Assembly: GCA_029379385.1 (NCBI GenBank)
Contig: CM055614.1
Span: 21,619,994 to 21,683,993, forward strand
DNA length: 64,000 nt
DNA from: Quillaja saponaria
Taxonomy: Eukaryota; Streptophyta; Magnoliopsida; Fabales; Quillajaceae
Reading direction: 5' to 3'
Numbering within the stretch: position 1 is the stretch's first letter; each line of letters starts with the position of its first letter. The notes beneath the pieces were generated by a model, which did not search any database, was not told where the DNA came from, and was given only the letters and a program-made list of their open reading frames with translations. Positions 22,451 through 34,599 of the stretch are shown in pieces. A program made the position numbers and the translations under genes.

Positions 22451-23740
22451 CCTTCCAGACCTACATAAAAGTTGTGTACTTTGAGGTTCCACTTTAATAA
22501 GCACCTGAGGTGGCGATGTATCATTCGTTTATGATTCTTGTGATATCTCATCAAGTTCTATCTTGCTCCCATTATTTTCTTATAGCATAAACTCCTATTC
22601 TATAAAGATAGCATATTTTGAAACAAACACTTTTTGTTCTAATAGGTTATAGAAATAATATCCAGCAGTTTCCTTGGGATATCCCTCAAACCTGCACTTA
22701 TCAGATTTTGCTCTTAGCTTATCTGATTGTAACATTTTTACATATGCAGGACAACCCCAAATCTCACTGTAATTAAGATTAGGTTTTTTCTATTTCCATA
22801 TCTCATATGGTGTTGAAGATACATCCTTTGAGGGTACTCTGTTAAGTAGGTAGGTAGAGGATAGTAGGGCATAACCCCAGAAAAAGGTACGAAGATTAAT
22901 GTAACCCATCATGGACCGAACCACGTCTACAATGTCCGGTTTCTTCTTTCTGACACACTATTCATTTGTGGTGTTCTAGGAGGAGTCCACTAAGAGAGAA
23001 TTTCATTCTCTTTTAAATGATCAAAAAACTCATTGAACAAGTATCCATCTCCTCAATCTGATTGAAGAGTTTTAATAATATTCCTAGTTTTCTTTTCAAC
23101 TTCACTGCTGAATTCTTTGAACTTTTCAAATGATTCAAATTTATACTTCATTAAGTATGCATACCCATATCTCGAAAGGTCATATTTAAAAGTAGTAAAT
23201 AGGAGTAACCCCCCTAGCAGTGACTGTTAAGGGTCCACACACATCAATATGCACTAACCCTAATATATTTACAACTCTTTCTCCATGTTCACTAAATGAA
23301 GATCTATTCATTTTTTCCATGAGAAAAGCTTCATAAGTTAGATAAGATTCAATATCCTTGATGTCTAAATAACCTTCTTTATAAACTTTTAAACTCTATC
23401 TTCATTAATATGATGTAGTCTTAAGTACCACATATATGAATAATTTATTTGATCTTTTTTCCTTTTGTTTGAATGTTTGATATTAAGTACATTACCATGC
23501 ACATTAAGAATATAAAGACCATCATCTAAAATACTAGTATCATAAAATTTATCACAGAAATAAATCCAACAACATTTGTTCTTAAAAGAAAATTCATAAC
23601 CCTCTCTATCAAGTTTAGAAACAAAAATAATGTTCTTAACTAAAACTAATATGTAGAAGCAATCATTAAGTTCTAATGTTTTTCCAAATGGTAAAACTAA
23701 GCAATAGGTTCCTACAGCTAATATAGCAACTTTTGCTCTA
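22451..23740 (-). pseudogene. Copia integrase
   Basis: No long frame remains. On the minus strand I read 'VNILGLVHIDVCGPLTVTAR' (about 23270-23210, first catalytic Asp), the middle region with stops, 'MMGYINLRTFFWGYAL' (about 22910-22870), 'LNRVPSKDVSSTPYEIW', and 'IWGCPAYVKMLQSDKLRAKS' (about 22760-22700). These are the core end and C-terminal GKGY-like region of copia integrase. Confidence 0.85.
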
Positions 23741-24620
23741 TTTCCTAGTCACAAATTCAGTTCACCTTTGCTTAACCTTCTACTTCTTCTCAGTCTCTGC
23801 ATAGAATTGCAGATATGAGAACTAATACCAATATCTGATACCCATGAAGTAGAATCGTTAATAGTTACATTAACTTCAATAACGAACATATGAGACATAC
23901 CTTCAGAAGGTTTGTTCTTCAAACTTACAAGGTACTCCTTGTAATTTCTCTTCCAATGTCCATCCTTGCCATAATGGAAGCATTTTCCCTTATCATTGGC
24001 CTTGGTAGGTTTCTTAATACAACCATTAGGTTTGTATAGCTTTTTCTTTTTCGAATCCTTCTTTTTAGAAGAACACTTGCTCTTTTTGGACTTTGAAGAG
24101 CTACCTACATACATAAGGAGGTTTTTATCATTCTTAATAGATGGCTCAGCATTTTTCAGTATGTTAACAAGTTTAGGAAGTGAAGCCTCTAACTTGTTCA
24201 TGTAAAAGTTTATAATAAACTGTAAGTATATGTCAGGCAAAGATTGCAGGATCAAATCTGTGCACAACTTAGTGTTCATATTAAAGCCTAGTTCTTTTAA
24301 CTGCTTAATATGTCCAATCATCTTTAGTCTATGTTCATAGACAGATGATTGTTTAGGCTAATCCATCTTATCATGTTGTTTCGAAAGCTCGTTTGACATA
24401 GATGCATGCATGTACTATACAACTTTTATATTATGCACTTCCCATCTAAAATAGGCATTTTCTTCCTTAGCAGATAAATTCTCATCCGAAATTTTAGGAA
24501 TAGGAGCCTTAAGGACATAACCTATCCTTATGGAATTGAGAACAATTCTCAAATTTCCAAGCCAATTCATATAATTTGGTCAAGTTAAGCGATTGTTTCT
24601 AAAATACGGGTTAGTGGGTT
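23741..24620 (-). pseudogene. Copia gag with zinc knuckle and protease start
   Basis: The 190-codon stretch (24321-23749) holds gag helices ('MIGHIKQLKELGF', 'LPKLVNILKNAEPSIK'), a Lys/Ser-rich segment, and a knuckle 'CFHYGKDGHWKRNY'. Two of the knuckle's three Cys have become Tyr; the first Cys and the His remain. The protease site follows as 'WVSDIGISSHIC', where the family has an Asp-Ser/Thr-Gly core, so the site is altered. Gag N-terminus runs, with stops, to about 24600. Confidence 0.88.
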
Positions 24621-24823
24621 TGCCATGGTGATCTATAAATAATCAACAAATTATATTAGGATCTATACATATTATTAACAACCAAATATATTTGGTCTTT
24701 TAATCTAAATGGTACCTCCCACTATTTTCTTCGGTTTTCATTACCCTTTAAGAATGGAAAGTGAGTAACTTCGTTAGAATGTTACTTAATGGGGATTAAG
24801 ATCCCATCATATATACAAATAGC

Positions 24824-25118
24824 CATGTGTGACACAACAAACTAAAAGTATTTGATAGATAGATAACTATTATCAATTTCATCATATGAAATTCTTAATC
24901 ATATTTAGCCCCTTAAAATTATGCAATCATGTGTGACACAACAAATTACATAATCATTTAGTTAAGTTACTCCCACTATTCGCAGTAAGTATATCCTCAT
25001 ATATATAATTCTTGTGTGACACAACAAAAAGTATATAATCAAGATATCTCATAAACATCTACTATGCATAGATAATACAAATTATCCTAGAATTGTAAAT
25101 CATGTGTGACACATCAAA
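24824..25118. repeat. Four tandem imperfect repeats in the copia leader
   Basis: The block CATGTGTGACACAACAAA recurs, with small changes, at 24824, 24928, 25011 and 25101, so the spacing is 104, 83 and 90 bp. Each is followed by an AT-rich stretch. The array lies between the primer site and gag, in the 5' untranslated leader. Confidence 0.8.
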
Positions 25119-26000
25119 TTTACAATCGCAAGATAATTTTATATATTATTTATAATAGTGGAGGGCTACGAATTTCATTCTTATAATGAATTTTGTTACA
25201 ACTTAATATTTCTATATTTGATTAAGAGGGATTATTGGTCAAATTTTAAAATATTTAGGTCTCATAATGCATATATCATATATATCATCTATGAGTCAGG
25301 CATGCATCAACATACATTTTAATATACATCTTATGCTAACATGGTGGATGACTATGGACCTTTTCTAAGTGTGAATTACTTAAGCCATAAGTAAATAACT
25401 AGGACATTCCGAGGTAAAATTATTACATGAAATATCCTATACATTCATAGGTCTTCAATCTTTAAATATGATCCACCATCTTTCTTTAATAAAATTCTAT
25501 CTCATACATAATATTTATTAAGAAACCTTGATCAAATTCAAGGATAATTACATAAGAGAGAGATAGAAAATTACATTGAGAGATAAAATAGAAAAACAAG
25601 GCTTACAAACCCCATTTAAAGATTACAATTCACATAATTTTACAACCATTAAAAATAAAATAAAACCCATCACATAGGTCTAATGTCCATAGTCATCCAC
25701 TAATCATCCATGCAATCACATTGCATTAAATAAATAAAGTAGCTTGATTCCATTCTAATTGTGATCATGCATGAAGTTTCATAATATCAAATATCCATGG
25801 ATTTCTCAAATCCAATATTGGATTTAAATATTAATTAATTATAATTCAATAAGGATTTCAATAAAATCATTTCAATATAAAATTTATGAAATATCGTTTC
25901 AATAAAATCATAAACATAATCATCCAAATCCAATTAGAATGATTAAATCAAATTCATCATAATCCAATAATGCAATCAAATCAATTCATAAACTAATAGA
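25119..26000 (-). other. Copia 5' leader
   Basis: AT-rich and non-coding, between the tandem repeats and the primer site. No open frame of interest is seen. It matches the position of an untranslated leader. Confidence 0.55.
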
Positions 26001-26016
26001 GTTGGCTCCAATATCA
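26001..26016 (-). promoter_or_regulatory. Copia primer-binding site (tRNA-Met type)
   Basis: Just inside the 5' LTR, the minus strand reads TGATATTGGAGCCA, close to the plant initiator tRNA-Met primer site used by most copia elements (TGGTATCAGAGCC). Several bases differ. Confidence 0.6.
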
Positions 26017-26017
26017 C

Positions 26018-27671
26018 TGTGAGAATATTGATTATATTGGGCACAGTGAAAATTTAAAAAATAAAAATAAAAAATTGGCATAACTAAATCTCTATTGTTT
26101 ATGAACCAATGTATTTTCTACTTATCTTATGAATAGAATATTATTTCTTGAAGTGATTAGGATGATCTTAGCTTTTGATCCACTAGTTGTACAGGGTGTA
26201 CAATCTCTAAGTGTCACTACACGGAATGACTTGATCAAGAGCTCTATGTTGGCTGTCAAAAATCTCCTTGTGTGCTAGCACAAGTGATGAGATTTTTTCA
26301 TGTCTCACAAATACTTAGTTTGCCAAAAATTCTTTGCTAAGAACTTTGGCTTTCTTTGAATAAAAGTTACGTCCGATACATATGTGGTTTAACCTCATTT
26401 AAATATGATATAACTAAACTGTAGATGATAAGATCATATATTATCTATTAGACTTTTGGATAAAATAAGAAAATCTTAATAAAGTTAATCTTATTTTAAA
26501 TTTCAAATATCATTTGTCTGTAATTACATGAAAATCCAAAACTTCTTTTAATTAAATTACATCCTTTTGTGTGTGACTCCTTAGGTTCAAATTAAATTGG
26601 CAGCTGACCACATTAACTAAATATATTTTTTAATTTGATCCATATCTAAGTAATTTATATCAAAACTAATTTTTGATTTACCAATTAATGAGAATTAATT
26701 AAATTAATTCTCGGGTTACCTACAAGTCAAGATTGATGACTGGTAGTATATGATGACTACCTAGATAATATAAATATAATTATGAACCTTTTCGTTGTTA
26801 GTTACCATGTAATTCAATCTTTCCATCATTCAATGTTCTTGATCAAACTTAGAGTATGGATTAATGTTAAATCCTAAATTACTTAATCTGATGTATTTAT
26901 TTATAAGTCATAATTCATGTGGTGAAACTTAAATTCTCTAATATAGTTTGACACCACCCTGGCTAGGAAATTTCGGAGTTATGTCTTAATTAGATAACAT
27001 AGAACATTATATCTCTTTACTGAGAGTGATAGATCCCTTATTGTGCACTCGTATACTTCCATACATAGAAAGCCATATCCAACATCTATCTTTGTATAAT
27101 CCATGATGGATTATACTTAGATAGTATTAAAGTATGATAACTTATGTACAAGGTATCTATGATGGCTCATGTCTAAAGATCATTTACACCACTACAACGA
27201 AGAGCATTCATTAACAACTGTGTAAAAGTCCATATAAGTATTCTATGACAGAGTCAATTCAATGAAATTGTTCTCTAACAAGCACATATATTTTATTATA
27301 GTGTCAACTACATAAGTAATCATGAGATCGATCACCCTTAACATTTGAGTTAATATAACATATACTAATCTAACGGGATCATTAATTCCCATTATTAATG
27401 ATCATTTGATTATGAATATTTATGAACAAAGCTTAAGAAAATATATCTCATAAACGTGATCACATCATGGTTCTTATTTCCATTGCTTATATTCTATGGG
27501 ATTTATCATATTCATACTAAAAAATTAACTAGCAATTAAAGTATATGATAAATAATAATACCATATAATAATAAAACATATTCATTTTATTAATAACTGA
27601 ATAAGATTATATTTATAAGTATTATACCATAGACATCTAATATTATTGGCTTGTAGGGTATACTACTAACA
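26018..27671 (-). repeat. Copia 5' LTR
   Basis: On the minus strand it starts TGTTAGTAGTATACCC and ends ATTCTCACA, with TG...CA ends, and the primer site follows. Long blocks match 19590-20880. It lacks the TATA-containing segment of the 3' LTR (around 19480-19590), so the two LTRs are not the same length there. It carries the 'catatatt...tgtcaactacataag' segment (27284-27560) absent from the 3' LTR. Confidence 0.85.
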
Positions 27672-29749
27672 TAATAAACTATAATGATTACATCACTGCC
27701 CTAAAACTCTCCTTAATTGAATATCATTCTTTTGTGTGTGACCTCTTAGGTTCAAACCATTGATAACAATAGGCATGTAATTTTTACATATTTATTATTA
27801 GAACTCATTCTAATTATTTGAATTAAAAATCTTTTTAATTATCACGGTTTCCTACAAGTTAAAATTGGTGTCTAGCAGCACATGATGACTACCTTTAATA
27901 GTATGAATATGGCTGTGAACCTTTTGAATCTTTCCGTTAATAGTTATTGTGCAATTAAATCCACCTATCATGCAATGTCCTAATTAAATTTATTTAGGTA
28001 TGGTAATAATGTCAAATCTTGAATTTAATCATGTGTCTAGATATTAAGATTATAACTTCATTAGGGAGATTAGAAACTCATTTTGTAATATCCACATTGC
28101 TATGGTCATAGATTTTATGTTAATCTTTTATGAACCACATAGGACATTCTCTCTTTTCTAATAGTGATTGATCTTTTATTGCATATTCATATATCTCCAT
28201 ATGCAAGTGATTATACCCAATTACTACTTCTTAGGTGACTCATTAATAGAATCAGAAATAGCATCAAAGTATAAATACTTACATACAAGATAACTATAAT
28301 GCTTTAAGTCGAATGACTATTTGCACAACTGTAACATGAGAACCATCTATTGACATGTAAAGAAACTCTATATAAGTGTTCTCAGTTAAGTCAGCTCAAT
28401 GAACTCTATCACACCCTCATACAAAGGCATGACTAGTATGAGGAATGGGTAACCAACCTCCGTAACCCTGATTCCAAATTAAGAAACACACATATAACAC
28501 TTGACCAACAATAATTAAAGAGGAAACCTTTATCAAACCAAATTATGGACAAAGACTTATTTATTAAAGCACATAACACTTAACTTAAAAATTTTGGCAG
28601 AGGTTTCCCGTAAAGTGGAACATGCTCGATAATACAAACATAAATAACCTAGTTATACTCAATTAGTCAACAACAGTAACAATATCCACAGAGGAGCTCC
28701 CTTTCATTCATATCATAAACGACAACAATTAGACTGTTATACAAAACAAAACATGATAAGCCAAAGTTTAATATGAATGCAAACTTCATCCTCTGGCTTC
28801 AAGTTTATGATCTCGGATATATATTTTGCAACAATACAATCGGCAAAGAACGCTGGTCTCTTGATACTAATCACAAAACACAACAGCAAACGAGGAATGA
28901 GTCATAAAAACTCAGTGACCGAAAAACTTACCCAAAGAGTACTAGCATCAACCAACACATATTTATAACATATAGATCAAGTGATCTAAAAATAACATGA
29001 TTTGTGAAATAATTCAATTTCACACGTACGTAAATACAGATAACGTAATAAAACAAACAAATACTATTCAAGCAATTCAATATGCACACAAACCCAAAAA
29101 GACAACCAAAAAGGGATAATCAGAGTAACTAAGCACCCGCACACTAAATACATGACCTTCTTGGGGCATTTTTGCTTTGCACACTAGTAACAAATATAGC
29201 TCGTCACATGTCTACCCCTAGGGCTGAGTTACTTGAATATTTTTAATCAAATATCAAATAATAACATCAAAGTATCCTAGGTGCAACCGAATTCTATTTC
29301 GTATGTAAAAATAATTTGGGATAAAAATTATTTTTAATAGCTCATATCAAATACAAAGAAAGTCACATGTCAAGCATAATTCAAGTAACTTAATTATAGA
29401 ACTACACATTCTTCTTTACCTTTAAATAAACATATTCATTCAAATACACATAAATAATTAAACTTATTAATCTAGTAACCAAGGAATACATTATCCACTC
29501 ACAAGACTTAAGAATTCGATTCGTCGTTCTATCTAGAATGTGAATGTGTCAGTATATCCACGACACGATCTGGAGCTGAAAATCAGAACTTCATATGTTA
29601 CTTAATGTAATCATTTTATAATTAATTCTATGATTCCTCAACTCTACATATACATATATGCATATATATTCATGTGTTACTTTGGAATTAATTCCACTAA
29701 ACATTTTATCAAATACCTTAAAGGCGTATTTAAGTTCCTTGAATGTGTA

Positions 29750-29752
<3 letters not shown>

Positions 29753-29794
<42 letters not shown>
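29753..29794. repeat. (TA)n microsatellite
   Basis: An uninterrupted TA run of about 42 bp inside LTR D. The overlapping Tyr-Ile open frames on both strands are artefacts of it. Confidence 0.95.
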
Positions 29795-29797
<3 letters not shown>

Positions 29798-30543
29798 ACC
29801 AAGAAATCTAACACAATTCATTAATTCGACATTACGTATACTCTAATTATTAAGTTTAAAAAAAGTTAATTTCTTTAAATCATTGAAGAATTCAAATTCC
29901 ATAATTTAACCTTAACATAATCACATTCCACGTTTCCTAACCATTTACTACTACTACTTCTATTATTTTCAAGTTTCTAATCACCTTTTTAAAGACTCCA
30001 ATTTCAATCACATATCAAATAGAAAAGGTCCTAATTTATGAAAGCATCACTATTTTAGTTGAATAAGAGACATGGAACTATTAAAGAAAGAAGGTGGCAA
30101 ATGCTTTTTTGCTGCCACGGAGAAGTTGGTGTTGCCAAGGTAAAAATGACTTGTAGCCTACCTTCTATGCTTGCTGTCTTGCTGCTCCAAAGATCACCCA
30201 AAAAGCCCTCCAACAAGACGGATAAAGAGGTGAAGGAAGTCAGTTTAGTTGTTGCCAAAAACAGGGAAACGATAGCAAGAGGGGAGCTCCTACACGACTA
30301 AGCCACAACCAGACCCCAATAACTCCTTGGCTGCTGTAGTTTCCAAACCAAGGAAAATTAACCAAGACCAGAATAGAGGAAGGGAAAAACAGAGGAGGTT
30401 CACGCCAAGTAGAGTAAAAAAGATGACCAAAAATAAGAAGGAAAAACTAGGAAATAAAGAAGAGTAAAAAAAAGAAGAAGAGATAAGTTCAATAGTCAAC
30501 ACCTTTAACTAAAGTTATGGTATATATTTATTTTCTTTATTTG

Positions 30544-30569
30544 TATATATATATATATATATATATATA
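30544..30569. repeat. (TA)n microsatellite in LTR D U3
   Basis: A TA run of about 26 bp. Similar runs occupy the same U3 position in other copies of this LTR family (about 8840, 45013, 48213 and 61984). Confidence 0.93.
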
Positions 30570-31228
30570 GGTATCTACATGTTTGTTTAATCTAATTTAT
30601 TTGATTTATACATGTATTTCAGTTAAAAATATTCACACAAAGTAAAGTCATGCTCCAAGTAAACCAATAATGTTGTGAAAATTAATTATTGCATTACATG
30701 TATATATACCTATATATATATGTACAAGTGTTCATATACTTAAACTTTACTTTGTTTAAAGTTTTATCCACCTAGTCATGACAAAATTATGTACAAATAT
30801 TCTAAAGAATACATTAAAATATTGGGTTATAACAAACTCATTCGTAATAAGCACTTACATATTTATCTTAGTGTCTCATACATAAGTGACTATGAGATCA
30901 TTCACCCTCAACAATTTGAGCAAACTAGATATGTACTAATCTATCCAGATTCCCTAATGCTATACTTTGATCCCATGATTAGGAACATTTAAGAATTAAG
31001 GTTAAAGGAAATACATATCCTTAGCATGATCTTATCGTGATACTTATTTCGATTACTTAATTCTTTGGGCTCATGATGGTTAATTAATAACTATTATACA
31101 TGATATTGTTTGTCACTTATTCAATTAAATGAATATTAATATTTATTAATAATAATATGAATAAGATTGTATAAAAAATAATATGCCAAAACATCACAGG
31201 TCATTAGCTTTAGGGTATACTACTAATA

Positions 31229-33403
31229 TGGCTTACATGTTTTAATAAGAAAAATAAATATAATGTTTATTATACATAAAAATTATGTTGGTTTTCAATT
31301 TTTAAAAAAATCTAATTGGCGATCTACTAGAAAAACTTATTGATTTTTTAGTTTTTGGTTTAACTAGGTTAGTTGATAGTTGAAACTCTAACCAGATGAC
31401 GCTATAAATATATTTAATAAAATTATACATATTGGAAATTCTAACATACAACCATGTTAGTGGAGAGGTTATCAATGACCACTCTTTCAAACGGACAAAA
31501 AAAAAAAAAAAAATTCAATTTCATCCTTTTATAAAAACTAAAATATAAAGGTATGCTAGATTTTGAATCCCAATGTTTGTTTTGTTAGACACATGTCTTT
31601 CTTCATTTCTCTTGTCCATCCTTCAATCTTCTTATCTCCAGTGTAAACCATAATTAGTGAACTTCTCTCTCCACCATCAATCTACATTCCCACCATGTTC
31701 AAGATCATCCAGCCTACCGTCACCTCCACTTTCTTCATCCTTCTCCTCCAATGAAGATTTCTATTGTGCTTATTTTTTCTATTCCCCCCCCCCCCCCCCC
31801 TCACTTTCCTTCCAATCCAATCAAGATGAAGAAAGAAAATTCAAAAGAAAAAGAAAAACATTGATTTATGCTCTGTGCTTCAATGACCCATTTACTTATT
31901 TCTTGATAAAATTAGAATCAGAGGGAGATAATTAAACTCTCTCTCTATTTGTAATTTTTCGTAGAGAGAGAGAAATGGAGCAAGAGATATGGTCTGATTT
32001 AAGAATGAGAACTGGAGTGTGTCAAACAAACTAAGGAAATAGAAAATTGAAGAATGAATGATCTCTATTTTTTAGGAGAGAGAAAATTACATTAGGATTC
32101 AAAAATTTAAAATTATAATTAAATTTAAATTTAAATTAATTTAAATTATAAAATTAAACTAAATTTTATGAAAAGATGAAATTAGGTTTTTTGTCTATTT
32201 GAAAGAGTGAACATTGATAACTTCCACTCACATGGGTATATGTTAAGATTCCTCATATATAATATACCAATACTTGCAATTATATCCAAGGAACTAAAAT
32301 TTATTTCGTTTCCACTAAAATGGGCAAATAGTTTCTATTTTCACAGTTATGGAAGCGAAACACCACTTTAGACAAATCGTTTAAAATGGAACAATGATGT
32401 TTCCATCAAAGTAGACAAATTGTTTCCTTCGTTTTTGTCATTTTCGCAAGAAATGTGTAGTTTTTCGTTTGAAATAGATTGATTTCAGTAAAATTTGTTG
32501 AAAATATCATAAATTTCTTGTTCAATAAAATTCTTGGTTTGTGTAACTGTTTTACATAATATTTTATATATTATATAAGTTTGCTAAGAATGTGATTGTA
32601 ATTTGATCTTATATTCAATTTGTATATTTATGTTAAGATTTTTACTTTGGTATGTATTTATGAGCATTCTATATACTTAATCATGTTAAATATTTACAAT
32701 TACTATAATATGTGCTTATTATATATATTTATGAGTTTTTAAATAATTTACTATTTTCATGTCATTTCATAAATAATTTTCGTTTCCAAACTTACTGAAA
32801 CAACAACCCAAAATGAATTTTAGTACCATGATTATATCTTCTTCTTCTTTTTTTATGAAAAATTCATTTTCAATCATAATCCCACTATTTCTCAATCAAC
32901 AACAAATAATTTTTTAGAAAAAAATAAAATGAACAAGCTCACTTGTATCTATGATGCCACTTATCCTATTTTGATCTTTTTTGTTTAATTATGAAAATGA
33001 CAAAGATAAATTAGAAAGATAGATTAAATCTTCAATTTTATTAAATGTAAAATAAAAAATGTGACGAAATTTTACATTTCAAGCATATATGATACAAACT
33101 AAACTAACAAAGAGGCATTTGGGTTAGTGGTTAAGGCATTGTGCTCTGATTCTAGGGCCAATACAAGAAATTACTGTATCTATGTTAGCCTTTTGGCAGA
33201 CTTAGATACGCAAACACAGATAAACACTAATTAAGTTTGCAAATTTATCTTTTTGCTTATGCTCTTTTGCAGATGCATAAAGTCCTTAAAAAATTCAAAG
33301 GCAGACGCATGTGATATTTTGCAGATGCATATACTGGTTTAATTTTGACGTCATTTTTCATGAGCTTATTTGAGTTTAGTATTTTATTATCTGCCTCTGC
33401 AAA
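31229..33403. other. Non-LTR stretch, no supported gene
   Basis: AT-rich. A 92-codon plus-strand frame (31657-31935) is Ser/Pro-rich low complexity across a C17 run and is not convincing. There is a hairpin at 31938-31971 (CTCTCTCTCTA against TAGAGAGAGAG), an AT palindromic block near 32110-32160, and three loose copies of a 'gtttcc...aaatngtttc' motif at about 32300-32430. A tRNA-like A-box occurs near 33127. Confidence 0.5.
31784..31800. repeat. Poly-C homopolymer (C17)
   Basis: Seventeen consecutive C in an otherwise strongly AT-rich stretch. Length may be unreliable if the assembly is from error-prone reads. Confidence 0.9.
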
Positions 33404-34569
33404 TGTCACACCCTCAATTGGAGGCATGACTAGCCGAATGATTCGATAATCCAAACTCTCGTAGCCCTGACTCACACTAGTAAACACATAAAGGGCTATT
33501 ACTAATTACAATTGATAAGAAAAGTTATATTGACTTAACTTAAGAATATATATGAAATATATATAAAATATGTGACATTTTACTGAAAATTTCAGTAGAA
33601 TTATCTCGTATCGAGGAACTTGCCTAAAAATACACATATGTATATACATATAAGCTAGTTACATACAACTAGCTATGAATAGCAATAGTAACCACAGAGG
33701 AGCTCAGCTCCAAATATTCAATAATTCATCAAGTTATTCTAATATACAAAACAAAATATAAGGACTCAAAGCTAAATATTGACTGCAATCCCTTCCCTTG
33801 GCTTCAAGAAATTGACTTCAAATATATACATTGCTGCAGAAGAATCGACAAGTCAAGCTTGGTTGTTTAATTACAACCTAAAGCTACAAAGCCCTCCACA
33901 ACAACAACCTCACAAGCTTACAAACCACCACTACATACCTTACAGCTGGCCAAAAACTACCACCCACCAGATCCACGAACGTAGGACCTGATCCTCCAAA
34001 CGTTGCTGCAACCTGAAGAGGAAGGAGGAGGAAGCTAAAGCACGATAAGGCAGCAAGCTTCCAAGGTTTAATATGTTCACTAACTCATTCCAAGGGTTTC
34101 TTCTATGAAATCATAGCAGGAGCTTCACAGTAGAAGAAAAAGAAGAAGAAGCAAGGCTATGTTGCCTGGGAAAAGACAGAAAATAAAGAGAAAAGAAAAA
34201 AACAAAAATCAAAAAGTTAGCCAAAGTCTTCCCTAAACAAGTGGTCCTAAAATTTCCTAATTCATTCATTTTTTTAATTTTTTTTTTTGTTTATAAAAAA
34301 ATCTTATATATATAACTTATTATAAATATCTCTTAGTCTATTTTAGTTACACACTTATTTCACTTATACATTAGAATTTTACACAAGTTAAATTCCAAGC
34401 TACCCACGAACATAATAAAAATAAATTCTTATATTTCATTTATAGTTATATATATATATATATATTTCAAATAGTAACTCATTTTGTGGATATAATTTTT
34501 TTCTTATCAAGTCACAATAAGATAATCCTAACCTTTCAAAGGCATACATAAGTATATCGGATCATAACA
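33404..34569 (-). repeat. Tekay-like 3' LTR
   Basis: Minus-strand ends are TGTTATGATCC (34569) and GGGTGTGACA (33404). The first 450 bp or so from 33404 match 36960-37415 closely ('ttggcttcaag', 'aacttaagaatatatatga'). After 'aagtcaagc' (about 33857) the two LTRs part. This copy lacks the middle segment (37416 to about 38250 equivalent), so it has an internal deletion. The five bases before it are GCAAA; no partner duplication was found. Confidence 0.85.
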
Positions 34570-34599
34570 ATATCCTCACCTTAAAAGAAATTTGTCTCA

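Larger units (their letters stand above)
19310..27671 (-). mobile_element. Ty1/copia retrotransposon, two LTRs, decayed
   Basis: On the minus strand the order is 5' LTR (27671-26018), primer site, leader with tandem repeats, gag, protease, integrase, RT, RNase H, polypurine tract and 3' LTR. Integrase before RT is the copia order. Coding frames are broken by many stops. The two LTRs share 'gtgtgctagcacaagtgatg', 'agttacgtccgatacatatg' and 'gggcatactacta'-type ends. The outer end of the 3' LTR is uncertain, so the left boundary is approximate. Confidence 0.88.
28407..30834 (-). repeat. Solo LTR D, Tekay-like family, complete with target duplication
   Basis: On the minus strand it starts TGTTATAACCC (30834) and ends GGGTGTGATA (28407). 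The 5 bases before (28402-28406) and after (30835-30839) are both AACTC. It carries the family's 'gagctgaaaatcagaac' block and the GGAGCTCC box at 28693-28700. No internal element sequence is present. Length is 2428 bp. The solo state implies LTR-LTR recombination after insertion. Confidence 0.92.
27672..31228 (-). repeat. Second copia LTR, split by solo LTR D
   Basis: The left part (about 27690-28406) matches 26535-27265 of the copia 5' LTR ('tttgtgtgtgacctcttagg', 'ctacctttaatagtatgaat'). The right part (30840-31228) matches 27285-27671 ('gtctcatacataagtgacta', 'gggtatactacta'). Between them sits solo LTR D. Rejoining the two parts restores a continuous LTR that is truncated on its left. 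Confidence 0.85.

Noticed and set aside
23996..24205. 69-codon Phe/Leu-rich plus-strand frame
   Set aside because: It is antisense to the Lys-rich part of copia gag.
24824..25118. CRISPR-like array
   Set aside because: Repeats are imperfect with unequal AT-rich spacing inside a plant retrotransposon leader.
29591..29846. Overlapping Tyr-Ile-rich open frames on both strands
   Set aside because: They are translations of a (TA)n microsatellite inside an LTR.
31657..31935. 92-codon Ser/Pro-rich frame, possible small gene
   Set aside because: Low complexity; it runs through a C17 homopolymer with no domain, intron signals or codon pattern.
33110..33180. tRNA-like A-box (TTAGTGGTTAAGG), possible SINE
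   Set aside because: No B-box, no poly-A tail and no target duplication seen.
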